A stretch of DNA of 22,167 nt from Planctomycetota bacterium (GCA_018828825.1 JAHJUV010000039.1:1-22167), one strand, 5' to 3'; shown: positions 12,968 to 20,420, counted from the first letter of the stretch. Numbers and translations are program-made. Notes: generated by a model not told the origin, from the letters alone.

Positions 12968-14194
12968 TTATCTTCTGCCGATATTATTGACTAAACCGAC
13001 AGAGAGAAGATTTACGAGGAGACTTGAGCCGCCGTAGCTTATGAACGGCAGGGTGATTCCGGTAATCGGCATAATTCCGATAGTCATACTGATGTTTACG
13101 AGAACCTGGATAGCGAAGATTATGCTGATACCGGCGGCGAGGTAGCTGCCGAAGATGTCGGAGCTTGCGGCGGCGATTTCGAGGCTGCAGGCTATGAGCA
13201 AAGCGTATAGACCGATGACGAGGACGGCGCCGGCAAAGCCCCACTGATGGCAGACGAGAGCGAAGATAAAATCATTGTGACGGTCGGGCAGGAACCTGTA
13301 TCTGATGAACGGGCCGCTTCTGTAGCCCTGGCCGCTGAGTCTGCCTGATGCGATTGCGAGCTTGGAGCGTGTGAGCTGGTATCCTTCGCCGACCTCCCAG
13401 TTGCGAAGACGTTCGGGCGTTACGCCGAGCATTTTGCCGAGCCAGGGATGGGTGCGGCTTTGGGTTTTGAACCAGCTTTCGCTGCCGTCAACGTCGCTCT
13501 GCAAAAGTACCGAGCTGATACGCATCCGCTGATAGTCGTGCATACCCATCCAGAGAATCGGAAAAGCAAGGAGGGCAAGGACGATTATGGCAGCGAGGTG
13601 TTTTGTTTTGGCGCCGGCGATAAAAAGCATCGACAAAAACACGGGCATCATTAAGAGGACCGTTCCCAAATCCGGTTCGAGCAAAATCAAAATCATCGGC
13701 AGGAACGTCAAAATGAACGGCGGAACGAGCGCGGAAAAATTACGGTAGTTGCTTCGGTATCGCAGGTGCCAGCCGAGCGCGATTATGTAAACGAGCTTGA
13801 AAAACTCCGAGGGCTGGAACTGGAAGAGCGAGCCGATGAGAATCCATCGGCGTGAGCCTTTCTTTACGGGGATGAACGGGAGATTGACGACTTTGTCGAG
13901 CAGCAGCAGGGCGAGCAGAATCAGGATAGCGGTGTAGAGCCAAAAGCTTGCGGGGCCGAGTCTTTTGTAGTTGAAGGAATTTATGATAACAAAGGCGATG
14001 AAGCCTATGGCGGCGAAAGCGGCCTGCTTTTTCCACATACCTGAAATCGAGCTGATATTACTGCCGGAATCGGCGGGATTGCCGGAGGCGTAAATCATCA
14101 TAAGGCCTATAGCGACAAGGCCAGCGGCGGCGGCGAGCATTACCAGCCGAGTCGAAAGCTGACGGCCCTTTATAAAATCGAACATATCAAACAT
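12968..14194 (-). CDS. rodA: SEDS peptidoglycan polymerase RodA
   Basis: 408 aa integral membrane protein with about ten helices. It polymerises lipid II into glycan strands in the elongation machinery. Family motifs: RRWILIGSLFQFQPSEFFKL (115-133), LEPDLGTVLL (172-181), RHNDFIFALVCHQWGFAG (305-322) with the essential-type Asp308, and the C-terminal MPITGITLPFISYGGSSLLVNLLSVGL (375-401). The extracytoplasmic loop around residues 225-300 is longer than usual. Start at 14194, with ATG 14185 as alternative; no clear Shine-Dalgarno. RodA is favoured over FtsW by sequence feel only. No MreBCD or PBP2 gene is in the window. The gene's 3' end touches an inverted repeat. Confidence 0.92.
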   Translation of the reverse strand: MFDMFDFIKGRQLSTRLVMLAAAAGLVAIGLMMIYASGNPADSGSNISSISGMWKKQAAFAAIGFIAFVIINSFNYKRLGPASFWLYTAILILLALLLLDKVVNLPFIPVKKGSRRWILIGSLFQFQPSEFFKLVYIIALGWHLRYRSNYRNFSALVPPFILTFLPMILILLEPDLGTVLLMMPVFLSMLFIAGAKTKHLAAIIVLALLAFPILWMGMHDYQRMRISSVLLQSDVDGSESWFKTQSRTHPWLGKMLGVTPERLRNWEVGEGYQLTRSKLAIASGRLSGQGYRSGPFIRYRFLPDRHNDFIFALVCHQWGFAGAVLVIGLYALLIACSLEIAAASSDIFGSYLAAGISIIFAIQVLVNISMTIGIMPITGITLPFISYGGSSLLVNLLSVGLVNNIGRR

Positions 14195-14285
14195 AACAAA
14201 AATGATAACAAAAAAGACGAAAAGAAAAAGAGAGAAAAAATAACGGCTAATTTATAAGCACGATGGCGGGGGAGGTCTAAAAAGC

Positions 14286-14315
14286 TTGACAATTGCCCCA
14301 TAAAAGCGGTTTAAT
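14286..14315 (+). promoter_or_regulatory. promoter of tRNA-Val
   Basis: A perfect TTGACA (14286-14291), 18-bp spacer and TTTAAT (14310-14315), about 18 bp before the tRNA. Confidence 0.6.
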
Positions 14316-14332
14316 AACGATAGTCCCAATAA

Positions 14333-14406
14333 GGGCGATTAGCTCAGCTGGTTAGAGCGCACGGATCACACCCGTGAGGCCACAGGTTCGAATCCTGTAT
14401 CGCCCA
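14333..14406 (+). tRNA. tRNA-Val (CAC)
   Basis: 74 nt. Acceptor GGGCGAT pairs with ATCGCCC, discriminator A. The anticodon stem CACGG/CCGTG encloses ATCACAC, so the anticodon is CAC. The T arm is ACAGG TTCGAAT CCTGT. CCA is not encoded. Confidence 0.93.
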
Positions 14407-14430
14407 ATTTTTCAGCTTTGCTGAAAAATT
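14406..14430 (+). terminator. hairpin attached to the tRNA-Val 3' end
   Basis: AATTTTTCAGC (14406-14416, starting at the tRNA discriminator base) pairs perfectly with GCTGAAAAATT (14420-14430) around TTT. It is followed by AGAGCAGGTGAA, a 12-mer that recurs after the tRNA-Arg hairpin. Confidence 0.5.
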
Positions 14431-14463
14431 AGAGCAGGTGAATAGTGGATAAAGGGACAGCGA

Positions 14464-15102
14464 ATGAAGATAATCGAAGTTAAGAGTCTGGCGATTGAGG
14501 CGGTAAAGGTGATACGTTTCAGACGGTTCGGCGACAATCGGGGATACTTTACGGAGATTTACCGCAAGAGCGACTTCGAGGAAAATCCTGCTTTGAGTTT
14601 TATGCGGGGAGTCGAATTTGTTCAGGCCAACGAAAGCTGCTCGAAAAAGAGCACAGTTCGCGGGCTGCATCTTCAGTGGGATCCGTATGTGGGCAAACTT
14701 GTCCGGACAATATCGGGCAGGATGGTCGATATGGTTCTCGATATCCGCAAAGGGTCGCCCACGTTTGGGGAAATTATCTGCTACGATATGCCGACCGAAA
14801 GTAATAACGATTATGACGAATGGATTTGGGTTCCGCCGGGCTTTGCGCACGGGAATTTCTTCGATAGGGAAACCAGAATCGAGTATTTCTGTTCCGGAAA
14901 GTATAACCCTCAATGTGAGGCTGGGATTTCGCCATTGTCGGCGGATATTGACTGGTCGTTATGTGATGAGCAGTTGAAAAAATTGTTCGATGAAATTGTG
15001 CCGAACACGAATTTGATAACCGACAAAGACAAAAACGGCTTTAGTATCGAAAGCTGGAAAGCGGATAAACGTTCGGAAAATTTCGTTTACGGAAAACTGT
15101 AA
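14464..15102 (+). CDS. rfbC: dTDP-4-dehydrorhamnose 3,5-epimerase family protein
   Basis: 212 aa cupin-type sugar epimerase of the RmlC family, acting on dTDP-4-keto-6-deoxyglucose in dTDP-rhamnose synthesis. Motifs: RGYFTEIYRKSDF (26-38), the catalytic-site VRGLHLQ (65-71) with His69, GKLVR (77-81) with Lys78, MVDMVLDIRKGSPTFG, and the WVPPGFAHGNFF segment. It is longer than the 180-185 aa typical of RmlC, with extra C-terminal sequence after residue 180. No rmlA, rmlB or rmlD is near; it sits alone between tRNA-Val and tRNA-Arg and could act on another nucleotide sugar. Confidence 0.87.
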   Translation: MKIIEVKSLAIEAVKVIRFRRFGDNRGYFTEIYRKSDFEENPALSFMRGVEFVQANESCSKKSTVRGLHLQWDPYVGKLVRTISGRMVDMVLDIRKGSPTFGEIICYDMPTESNNDYDEWIWVPPGFAHGNFFDRETRIEYFCSGKYNPQCEAGISPLSADIDWSLCDEQLKKLFDEIVPNTNLITDKDKNGFSIESWKADKRSENFVYGKL

Positions 15103-15109
15103 CAGTCTT

Positions 15110-15183
15110 GCGCCCGTAGCTCAATTGGATAGAGTTGCGGACTTCGAATCCGTAGGTTGCAGGTTCGACTCCTGCCGGGCGCG
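15110..15183 (+). tRNA. tRNA-Arg (TCG)
   Basis: 74 nt. Acceptor GCGCCCG (15110-15116) pairs with CGGGCGC (15176-15182), discriminator G. The anticodon loop CTTCGAA gives anticodon TCG. The T arm is GCAGG TTCGACT CCTGC. CCA is not encoded. It starts 7 bp after the epimerase gene, so it is probably co-transcribed. Confidence 0.94.
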
Positions 15184-15213
15184 TTTTGAATCCCGATACA
15201 TCGGGATTCAAAA
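15184..15213 (+). terminator. hairpin attached to the tRNA-Arg 3' end
   Basis: A perfect 13-bp stem, TTTTGAATCCCGA (15184-15196) with its complement at 15201-15213, loop TACA, starting at the first base after the tRNA. AGAGCAGGTGAA follows at 15214-15225, as after tRNA-Val. Its core is the TCCCGA/TCGGGA palindrome. Confidence 0.5.
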
Positions 15214-15225
15214 AGAGCAGGTGAA

Positions 15226-15241
15226 CCCCGATTTATCGGGG
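15226..15241. repeat. short palindrome CCCCGA-N4-TCGGGG
   Basis: Perfect 6-bp arms around TTTA, the fourth member of the TCCCGA palindrome family, 12 bp after the tRNA-Arg hairpin. Confidence 0.55.
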
Positions 15242-15284
15242 CGGTCTACTGCTCAGCTATTTTACTGTTCAAAAGATTAGCCAA

Positions 15285-15698
15285 ATGACAATTAATAATA
15301 AAATCCAAATACCCCAAAACGAGCTTGTATTCAAGGCCAGCCGGAGCAGCGGCCCCGGCGGACAGAATGTAAACAAACTCAATACGAAAATCAGTGCCGA
15401 AGTCGATATTGCAAATTGCAGTTTTCTCAAAGTCGAGCAAAAGACAATTGTCCTGAGGAAACTTGCCGCCAGGTTGACAAAAGACAACAGGCTGATTGTG
15501 GAAAGTCAGAAATTCAGGAGCCAAAAAGCCAATCGCGATTCCGCCGTTGAGAAACTGGAAAGGATTATTGAAAACGCGCTGAAAAAACCTAAAAAAAGAA
15601 GGCTGACAAAACCCACTAAAACTTCGGTCGAAAAAAGACTCAAATCCAAAAAGCTAAAGAGCCTGCTCAAGCAGCAAAGAAGAAAAGTTGAAGACTGA
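15285..15698 (+). CDS. arfB: alternative ribosome-rescue factor ArfB (YaeJ-type)
   Basis: 137 aa. A codon-independent peptidyl-tRNA hydrolase that frees ribosomes stalled without a stop codon. The class-I release-factor motif SSGPGGQNVNK has GGQ at residues 25-27. The N-terminal domain is followed by a very basic C-terminal tail (about 98-137, KKPKKRRLTKPTKTSVEKRL and on) that in this family lies in the empty mRNA channel. Length matches ArfB, and the codon-recognition domains of RF1/RF2 are missing. It is the last gene of the tRNA-Val to tRNA-Arg group and is convergent with acylphosphatase, with 5 bp between. Confidence 0.93.
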   Translation: MTINNKIQIPQNELVFKASRSSGPGGQNVNKLNTKISAEVDIANCSFLKVEQKTIVLRKLAARLTKDNRLIVESQKFRSQKANRDSAVEKLERIIENALKKPKKRRLTKPTKTSVEKRLKSKKLKSLLKQQRRKVED

Positions 15699-15703
15699 CG
15701 TGA

Positions 15704-15973
15704 TTAGAATGTTATTCTGAAATCCTCGTAGGAAGAATCAACGGGCGCATCTTCGAGCTGAATATTCCTTATGGCGAAAGCCTGCTGCAGGTCTTCGATG
15801 CAGTCGTCAATGTCCTGCTCTCGGCCCTGGAGGAGTATTTCGACTTTGCCGTCGGAGGCATTGCGGACAAAGCCGGCCAGTTCATATCGTCGGGCTATAC
15901 GTTCAGCTGTAAAACGAAAGCCGACGCCCTGGACCTGGCCGCTGAAAAATATATGTTTAGCCCTATCTGCCAT
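15704..15973 (-). CDS. acyP: acylphosphatase
   Basis: 89 aa from ATG 15973, supported by AAGGA 7 nt upstream and by the normal family length; a longer frame to 16021 adds an atypical tail. It hydrolyses acyl phosphates in the cytosol. The signature HIFFSGQVQGVGFRF carries the phosphate-binding loop with catalytic Arg20, and GFVRNASDGKVEILLQG carries catalytic Asn38. Divergent from the GAF-PP2C gene. Confidence 0.94.
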   Translation of the reverse strand: MADRAKHIFFSGQVQGVGFRFTAERIARRYELAGFVRNASDGKVEILLQGREQDIDDCIEDLQQAFAIRNIQLEDAPVDSSYEDFRITF

Positions 15974-16105
15974 TGCTTTTTCCTTGTCGGCAAGTATAAT
16001 ATAAACTGCCTCATTTGGCAATTATTCAAAAATTGCCGATTCAGCGGGGGGGAGATAACCCTGAATAATATATCCGTAATCTATTTAAAATTGTTTAAAA
16101 ATGGT

Positions 16106-16111
16106 TATAAT
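16106..16111 (+). promoter_or_regulatory. -10 element for the GAF-PP2C/cmk operon
   Basis: A perfect TATAAT 36 bp before the ATG at 16148. No good -35 box lies at the right distance, so an activator or a different sigma factor may be involved. Confidence 0.45.
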
Positions 16112-16147
16112 AGTGTCACTTTTAATTATCTGAAATTGTGAAGTGTT

Positions 16148-17416
16148 ATGAAAATTAGTAAAAGACCGACAAGAAAAGAAGAAAAGCTTTACCAGCTTAC
16201 GACGCTGGTAGCGGGCGGTTTTGCGCTCGGCGATGTGCTGGACAGGCTCGCCCGCGGAGTGGTAGAGATAACCGGCGCTTCGGCCTGCTCGATAAGACTG
16301 CTTGACGATGAGACCGGCGAATTGAAAATGCGCAGCACTTTCGGCCTCAGCGCCGAATACAGGAACAAAGGGCCGGTTACGAAGGATGACCCCGTTATAA
16401 AGGCGGCCTTTGCTGGCGAAGCGGTAATCATCGACGATATGCGGGATGATGCGCGGATAAAGTATCCACAGGCCTCGGCAAAAGAAGGCCTTGTAAGCCA
16501 GCTCACCGTTACGATGCAGTTTAAAAATAAGCCGGTCGGCGTACTCAGGCTTTACAGACCGAAAGTCGGCGGCTTTACCGAAGACGATATCGCCCTGGCA
16601 AGGTCGGTAGCTTCGCAGTGCGCGGTGGCGATTACCAATGCAAAATATTACGCAAGGGCGATTCGGGGCGAACAGGTCGCTCAGCAGGTAAAACTGGCCG
16701 GAATTATTCAGAGACGAATGATACCTGAATCGGCGCCTAAAATGCCGCACCTGGATATTGCCGCTTTGTATAACCCCTGCTTCGGCGTCGGCGGAGACCT
16801 GTATGATTTTATCAAGCTCGACAAAGACAATCTTGCCATAGCCATCGCAGATGTCATCGGCAAGGGTATTCCAGCGGCGATTATGATGAGCTCGTTCAGG
16901 GGTATGATAAGGGCTTACGCTGACGGCGGCCACAAGAGACACACTATGGCCGAAATCATCCGCAAACTTAATAGTACCGCCTGCGATGAATGCAGAGACG
17001 GAGAGTTTATCACTTTCTTTTATGCGATTATCAATATAAAAGAGATGACTATGACATACTGCAACTGCGGACATGAGCCTGCGTTGCTCTGGCGGGGCGG
17101 TAAAATTCGCGAACTCAAAAAAGGCGGCCTGGTTCTTGGCGTAACAAAAGATACCGAATATGAAATTGGTAAAATCGAGATCAAAGATGACGACCGGTTT
17201 TTGTTCTATACCGATGGTCTTATCGATGCTGTTAATTTCGACGAAAAAATATGGGGCGTGAATAATCTGTATAAGATATTCAGACAGTGCGCCGAAGGTA
17301 CGGCTCGTGAAATTGTAAATGGTATTCTTGCCTGGCGAAGAAGATTCATCGGCCTTGCGCACCAGACAGACGATACGAGCATCGTTGTAGTCAGGGTTTC
17401 GGACAAAAATGACTGA
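16148..17416 (+). CDS. GAF-domain PP2C/SpoIIE-type protein phosphatase (RsbU-like)
   Basis: 422 aa soluble regulator. Residues about 20-165 are a GAF sensor domain (DVLDRLARGVVEITGASACSIRLLDD...VGVLRLYRP...FTEDDIALARSVASQCAVAI). A short helical linker (about 165-190) leads to a SpoIIE/RsbU PP2C domain from about 200. Metal-binding motifs are visible: GGDLYDF (215-221, Asp217), IADVIGKGIPAA (233-244, Asp235), the NCGHEP loop, FYTDGLIDA and the final QTDDTSIVVVRV. Such enzymes dephosphorylate an STAS-type anti-sigma antagonist in partner-switching pathways. No antagonist or anti-sigma gene is in the window. It overlaps cmk by 8 bp. Confidence 0.92.
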   Translation: MKISKRPTRKEEKLYQLTTLVAGGFALGDVLDRLARGVVEITGASACSIRLLDDETGELKMRSTFGLSAEYRNKGPVTKDDPVIKAAFAGEAVIIDDMRDDARIKYPQASAKEGLVSQLTVTMQFKNKPVGVLRLYRPKVGGFTEDDIALARSVASQCAVAITNAKYYARAIRGEQVAQQVKLAGIIQRRMIPESAPKMPHLDIAALYNPCFGVGGDLYDFIKLDKDNLAIAIADVIGKGIPAAIMMSSFRGMIRAYADGGHKRHTMAEIIRKLNSTACDECRDGEFITFFYAIINIKEMTMTYCNCGHEPALLWRGGKIRELKKGGLVLGVTKDTEYEIGKIEIKDDDRFLFYTDGLIDAVNFDEKIWGVNNLYKIFRQCAEGTAREIVNGILAWRRRFIGLAHQTDDTSIVVVRVSDKND

Positions 17417-18080
17417 ACTTTTAATAACAATTGACGGTCCTGCCGGCAGCGGGAAAAGCTCGGTAGCAAAACTTCTTGCCGCAAAGCTTGGAGCGGCATT
17501 TCTCGACACTGGCGCAATGTACCGTGCGGCAGCTTTGACCGCGATGCAGACCGGCTGCGACCTCGGCGATACGGCCCGGCTCGAAAAAGTTATCGATAGC
17601 ACCGATTTTAAATTTGAAATTGAAGCTGGCCAAATGACTGTAAAAATAAATAACAGCGATGCCACCGAACAAATCCGCGACCCGCAGGTAACGGCGAACG
17701 TCCGGTTTGTAGCCTCGGCGCCATCGCTGCGAAACAGGCTTGTGAAAATGCAGAGAGCATTTGCCGCCGAACACGAAAAAATCGTAACCGAGGGCAGGGA
17801 CCAGGGAACGGTCGTTTTTCCGGATGCCGATTTTAAAATTTTTCTCACCGCCGATGCCGCCGAACGTGCGAAAAGACGTGCAAAGGAATTGGCCGAAAAG
17901 GGCCATAAGGTCGATATAGATAAATTGCAGCAGGAAATCGAAAATCGCGACAGGCTGGATTCGACAAGAAAAATCGCGCCGCTTGTTGCCGCTGCCGACG
18001 CAATAACATTAGACACTACCAGTCTGGCACTGGGACAGGTTGTCGAAAAAATTCTCGGACTGATAAAAAATAATGATTAA
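17409..18080 (+). CDS. cmk: cytidylate kinase
   Basis: 223 aa. Phosphorylates CMP and dCMP to the diphosphates with ATP. P-loop IDGPAGSGKSSVAK (8-21), the LDTGAMYRAAAL CMP-binding motif (32-43), a TEGRDQGTVVFPDADFKIFL segment and an RAKRRAKEL lid region all match. Length is normal. It overlaps the phosphatase upstream and plsC downstream by 8 bp each, so the group is one tightly coupled operon. The cmk-plsC-ispH-rpsA order is a recurring bacterial cluster. Confidence 0.97.
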   Translation: MTELLITIDGPAGSGKSSVAKLLAAKLGAAFLDTGAMYRAAALTAMQTGCDLGDTARLEKVIDSTDFKFEIEAGQMTVKINNSDATEQIRDPQVTANVRFVASAPSLRNRLVKMQRAFAAEHEKIVTEGRDQGTVVFPDADFKIFLTADAAERAKRRAKELAEKGHKVDIDKLQQEIENRDRLDSTRKIAPLVAAADAITLDTTSLALGQVVEKILGLIKNND

Positions 18081-18741
18081 AAGATTCTTTAAATATATCT
18101 GGTATTTTATCTGCGGCTGGCCGTGCAGATTCTTTTGCCTCCTGTTTTGGAAGATGCGATTTTTTGGTATTGAAAATGTTCCGAAGAAGGGCGGATTTAT
18201 TCTGCTGTGTAATCATCAGAGCTGGCTCGACCCTATATTTGTTGTTACGCCTGTGAATCGGGTATGTGCTTTCGCCTTAAGAGGCAACCTTTTTAAAATG
18301 CCTATATTTGGATGGATGCTTCATTTATATACCACCATTTCCATAAAAAGAGGCCAGGCCGACCTTGGCGCGATAAAAGAGTGCATAGAAAAACTAAAAG
18401 CCGGTTACGGTCTTGTCCTCTATCCCGAAGGAACCAGAACGAGCGACGGCAAAATCGCCAAATTAAAACCAGGCTTTTCAATTCTCGCCAAAAGAGCATC
18501 TGTGCCGATAGTCCCTGTTGTTATTGACGGTGCCTTTGAATCCTGGCCGAGACATAAAATGATATTTTCACCGGGCAGAGTATGGATACAGTACGGCAAA
18601 CCTATGATGCCGGACGAAATAAATACGGCTAATAACGGAGAATTTATATCAATACTTACCAGCAGAATGAGGCAGATGCAGACCGAGCTCCGCAAAAAAG
18701 CCGGCAGAGTTCCTTTTGATTATCAGGATTCTGGAAAATGA
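18073..18741 (+). CDS. plsC: 1-acyl-sn-glycerol-3-phosphate acyltransferase, first copy
   Basis: 222 aa, makes phosphatidic acid from lysophosphatidic acid at the inner membrane. N-terminal amphipathic/hydrophobic helix (about 5-27). Motif I NHQSWLDP with His48 and Asp53, motif II region FALRGNLFKMPIFGWMLH, motif III LYPEGTRTSDGK (117-126), motif IV VPIVPVVIDGA. The next gene is a close paralogue of equal length, so this is a tandem duplication. Overlaps cmk by 8 bp and the second copy by 4 bp (ATGA). Confidence 0.93.
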   Translation: MIKRFFKYIWYFICGWPCRFFCLLFWKMRFFGIENVPKKGGFILLCNHQSWLDPIFVVTPVNRVCAFALRGNLFKMPIFGWMLHLYTTISIKRGQADLGAIKECIEKLKAGYGLVLYPEGTRTSDGKIAKLKPGFSILAKRASVPIVPVVIDGAFESWPRHKMIFSPGRVWIQYGKPMMPDEINTANNGEFISILTSRMRQMQTELRKKAGRVPFDYQDSGK

Positions 18742-19406
18742 TTAAGAGAAAAATTAATTATCTCTGGTACTGCCTGTGGCGGGCGGCATGCAGGATGCTC
18801 TGCAGGGTATTTTTTGAGCCAAAGGCATTTAATCTTAATCGCATACCTGAAAAAGGCGGATTTCTACTGCTGTCCAACCATCAAAGTTTCCTTGATCCGA
18901 TGCTTAATGCCAATGCTTTAAAACGACAGTGTTGTTTTGCTGCCAGAGACAATCTTTTTGAGATTCCCATTCTCGGCAGACTCCTCCACTCTTTTAATGC
19001 CATACCGATAAGACGCGGCCAGGCCGACCTTGCCGCTATGAAGATGTTTTTGGAAAAACTTAAAGACGGTTATGGCCTTGTTCTTTATCCAGAAGCTACG
19101 CGGACAAGAGACGGCAAAATCGCTGAGATAAAACCCGGCTTTAGCCTGCTGGCGAGAAAAGCAAACGTTCCTATCGTACCGTCTGTCATCGACGGGGCGT
19201 ATGAATGCTGGCCGAGGCATAAAAAATTATTCTCGCCCGGAAAAATATATGTAACTTATGGTCAGCCCATCCCTGCGGCAAAGGTCTCCGAACTGGGCGA
19301 CAGGGAATTTGCCAAATACCTCACCAAAATCCTCCGCGATATGCAGGCCGAGCTTAGGCAGCGGGTCGGCAGAAAACCGTTTGATTATGAGGAGACTGAC
19401 CAATGA
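18738..19406 (+). CDS. plsC: 1-acyl-sn-glycerol-3-phosphate acyltransferase, second copy
   Basis: 222 aa, alignable with the upstream gene without gaps in the N-terminal half. His48 and Asp53 of NHQSFLDP are kept. Motif III reads LYPEATRTRDGK, with Ala120 in place of the near-invariant Gly of PEGTR. Motif IV is VPIVPSVIDGA. The change in the substrate-binding motif suggests a different acyl acceptor or chain preference, or weaker activity. The TGA stop directly adjoins repeat copy 4. Confidence 0.9.
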   Translation: MIKRKINYLWYCLWRAACRMLCRVFFEPKAFNLNRIPEKGGFLLLSNHQSFLDPMLNANALKRQCCFAARDNLFEIPILGRLLHSFNAIPIRRGQADLAAMKMFLEKLKDGYGLVLYPEATRTRDGKIAEIKPGFSLLARKANVPIVPSVIDGAYECWPRHKKLFSPGKIYVTYGQPIPAAKVSELGDREFAKYLTKILRDMQAELRQRVGRKPFDYEETDQ

Positions 19407-19513
19407 ATCCCGCACCTTTCCTCTATTCAATCTTGTCTAAACCTACTAAAATTCTGTTTTTTAATTGGATATATGTTCTTCCGAAAAAAATGAATCTTTG
19501 AAAGGTGCGGGAT
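19407..19513 (-). repeat. start-codon inverted-repeat element, copy 4 (inverted)
   Basis: 107 bp. Left arm ATCCCGCACCTTTC (19407-19420) starts right after the plsC TGA (19404-19406); right arm GAAAGGTGCGGGAT (19500-19513) is its exact complement and contains the AT of the ispH ATG. Compared with copies 1-3 the inner arm end is TTTC/GAAA in place of TTCT/AGAA, a compensatory change. The subterminal sequence after the left arm (TATTCAATCTT) is the complement of the downstream end of copies 2 and 3 (AAGATTGAATA), so the element is inverted relative to the gene. Confidence 0.85.
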
Positions 19514-20366
19514 GAAAGTTATAGTCGCACAAAGCTGCGGTTTTTGTCCGGGGGTAAAAAATGCCATAACTATGGCTGAAAAAACCCTCGCCAAAGAGAA
19601 AAACGTCTACAGCCTGGGTGAAATCATACACAACAAAGACGTTGTAGAAAAACTTTCCGCCGCGGGACTAAAAAGTCTCGGAAAAAGCGGAAAAGCAAAA
19701 CCAGGCACAGTTATTATCCGCTCGCACGGAGCAACGGCCGAACAGATAAAACAAATAAGGCAAAGAGGGTTCAAAATTGTTGACGCCACCTGCGTGCTCG
19801 TAAAAAGAGTCCAGAAAATTGCCGCTCTTTTGCACCGGCAGGGCTATAAAGTAGCGATGATTGGCGACAAAGGCCATCCAGAAGTACAGGCTGTACTTGG
19901 CTACGCACCGGACATCGTAGTTATCGGCAGTAAAAAAGACGTTTCTAATCTTAGTAATTTCAAGAAGTTAGGAATAATCTGCCAGACAACTCAAAGTCCT
20001 GAGCATTTTGCCCAGATGGTTGCTGCCATAGCCAAGACTGATTTTTTGGAGCTGAAAGTGATTAATACTTTGTGCAAGGAAGCGGTTAAAAGGCAGAGCT
20101 GTGCGGTCGAATTGTGCAAAAAGGTCGATATAATGTTCATTTTAGGGGGTCTGCACAGCGCCAATACCCGGAAACTGGCCCAGGTTTGCAAAAAATACAA
20201 TAAGAAAACCTTTCATTTGCAAAATTATAAAGAACTTGATAAAAGTGTTCTTTTCGGTAATAATGTTGCTGGTATAACGGCAGGAGCTTCTACGCCGCAA
20301 TGGATTATTGATGATTTCGTCGAGAACCTGCGAAAGTTTGGCAGCAGAAAAAAGCCAAAAAAATAG
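19512..20366 (+). CDS. ispH: 4-hydroxy-3-methylbut-2-enyl diphosphate reductase
   Basis: 284 aa, last step of the MEP pathway: makes IPP and DMAPP with a 4Fe-4S cluster. Cluster cysteines are Cys12 in CGFCPGV, Cys94 in IVDATC and Cys188 in NTLC. Substrate-binding His40 (EIIHN), His72 (RSHGAT) and His122 (GHPEV) are present, as is the GGLHSANTRKL stretch. Slightly shorter than the E. coli enzyme. The ATG is supplied by repeat copy 4. It follows plsC, probably in the same transcript, and is followed by a terminator before rpsA. Confidence 0.96.
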   Translation: MKVIVAQSCGFCPGVKNAITMAEKTLAKEKNVYSLGEIIHNKDVVEKLSAAGLKSLGKSGKAKPGTVIIRSHGATAEQIKQIRQRGFKIVDATCVLVKRVQKIAALLHRQGYKVAMIGDKGHPEVQAVLGYAPDIVVIGSKKDVSNLSNFKKLGIICQTTQSPEHFAQMVAAIAKTDFLELKVINTLCKEAVKRQSCAVELCKKVDIMFILGGLHSANTRKLAQVCKKYNKKTFHLQNYKELDKSVLFGNNVAGITAGASTPQWIIDDFVENLRKFGSRKKPKK

Positions 20367-20388
20367 ATATTGCGAGTCAGGGACAGAT

Positions 20389-20420
20389 ACGCATTGGCAC
20401 AGAGAGGTCAATGCGTTTTT
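20389..20420 (+). terminator. intrinsic terminator after ispH
   Basis: ACGCATTG (20389-20396) pairs with CAATGCGT (20409-20416), 12-nt loop, then T4 directly after. It ends the cmk-plsC-ispH transcript and suggests rpsA has its own promoter in 20421-20520, where I see no convincing one. A GTGCG/CGCAC hairpin lies at 20438-20451. Confidence 0.7.

Noticed and set aside
16085..18016. 643-codon open frame on the minus strand
   Set aside because: It lies fully antisense to the GAF-PP2C and cmk genes, both of which show family motifs. Its own translation is low complexity (Ser/Ala/Arg rich) with no recognisable domain.
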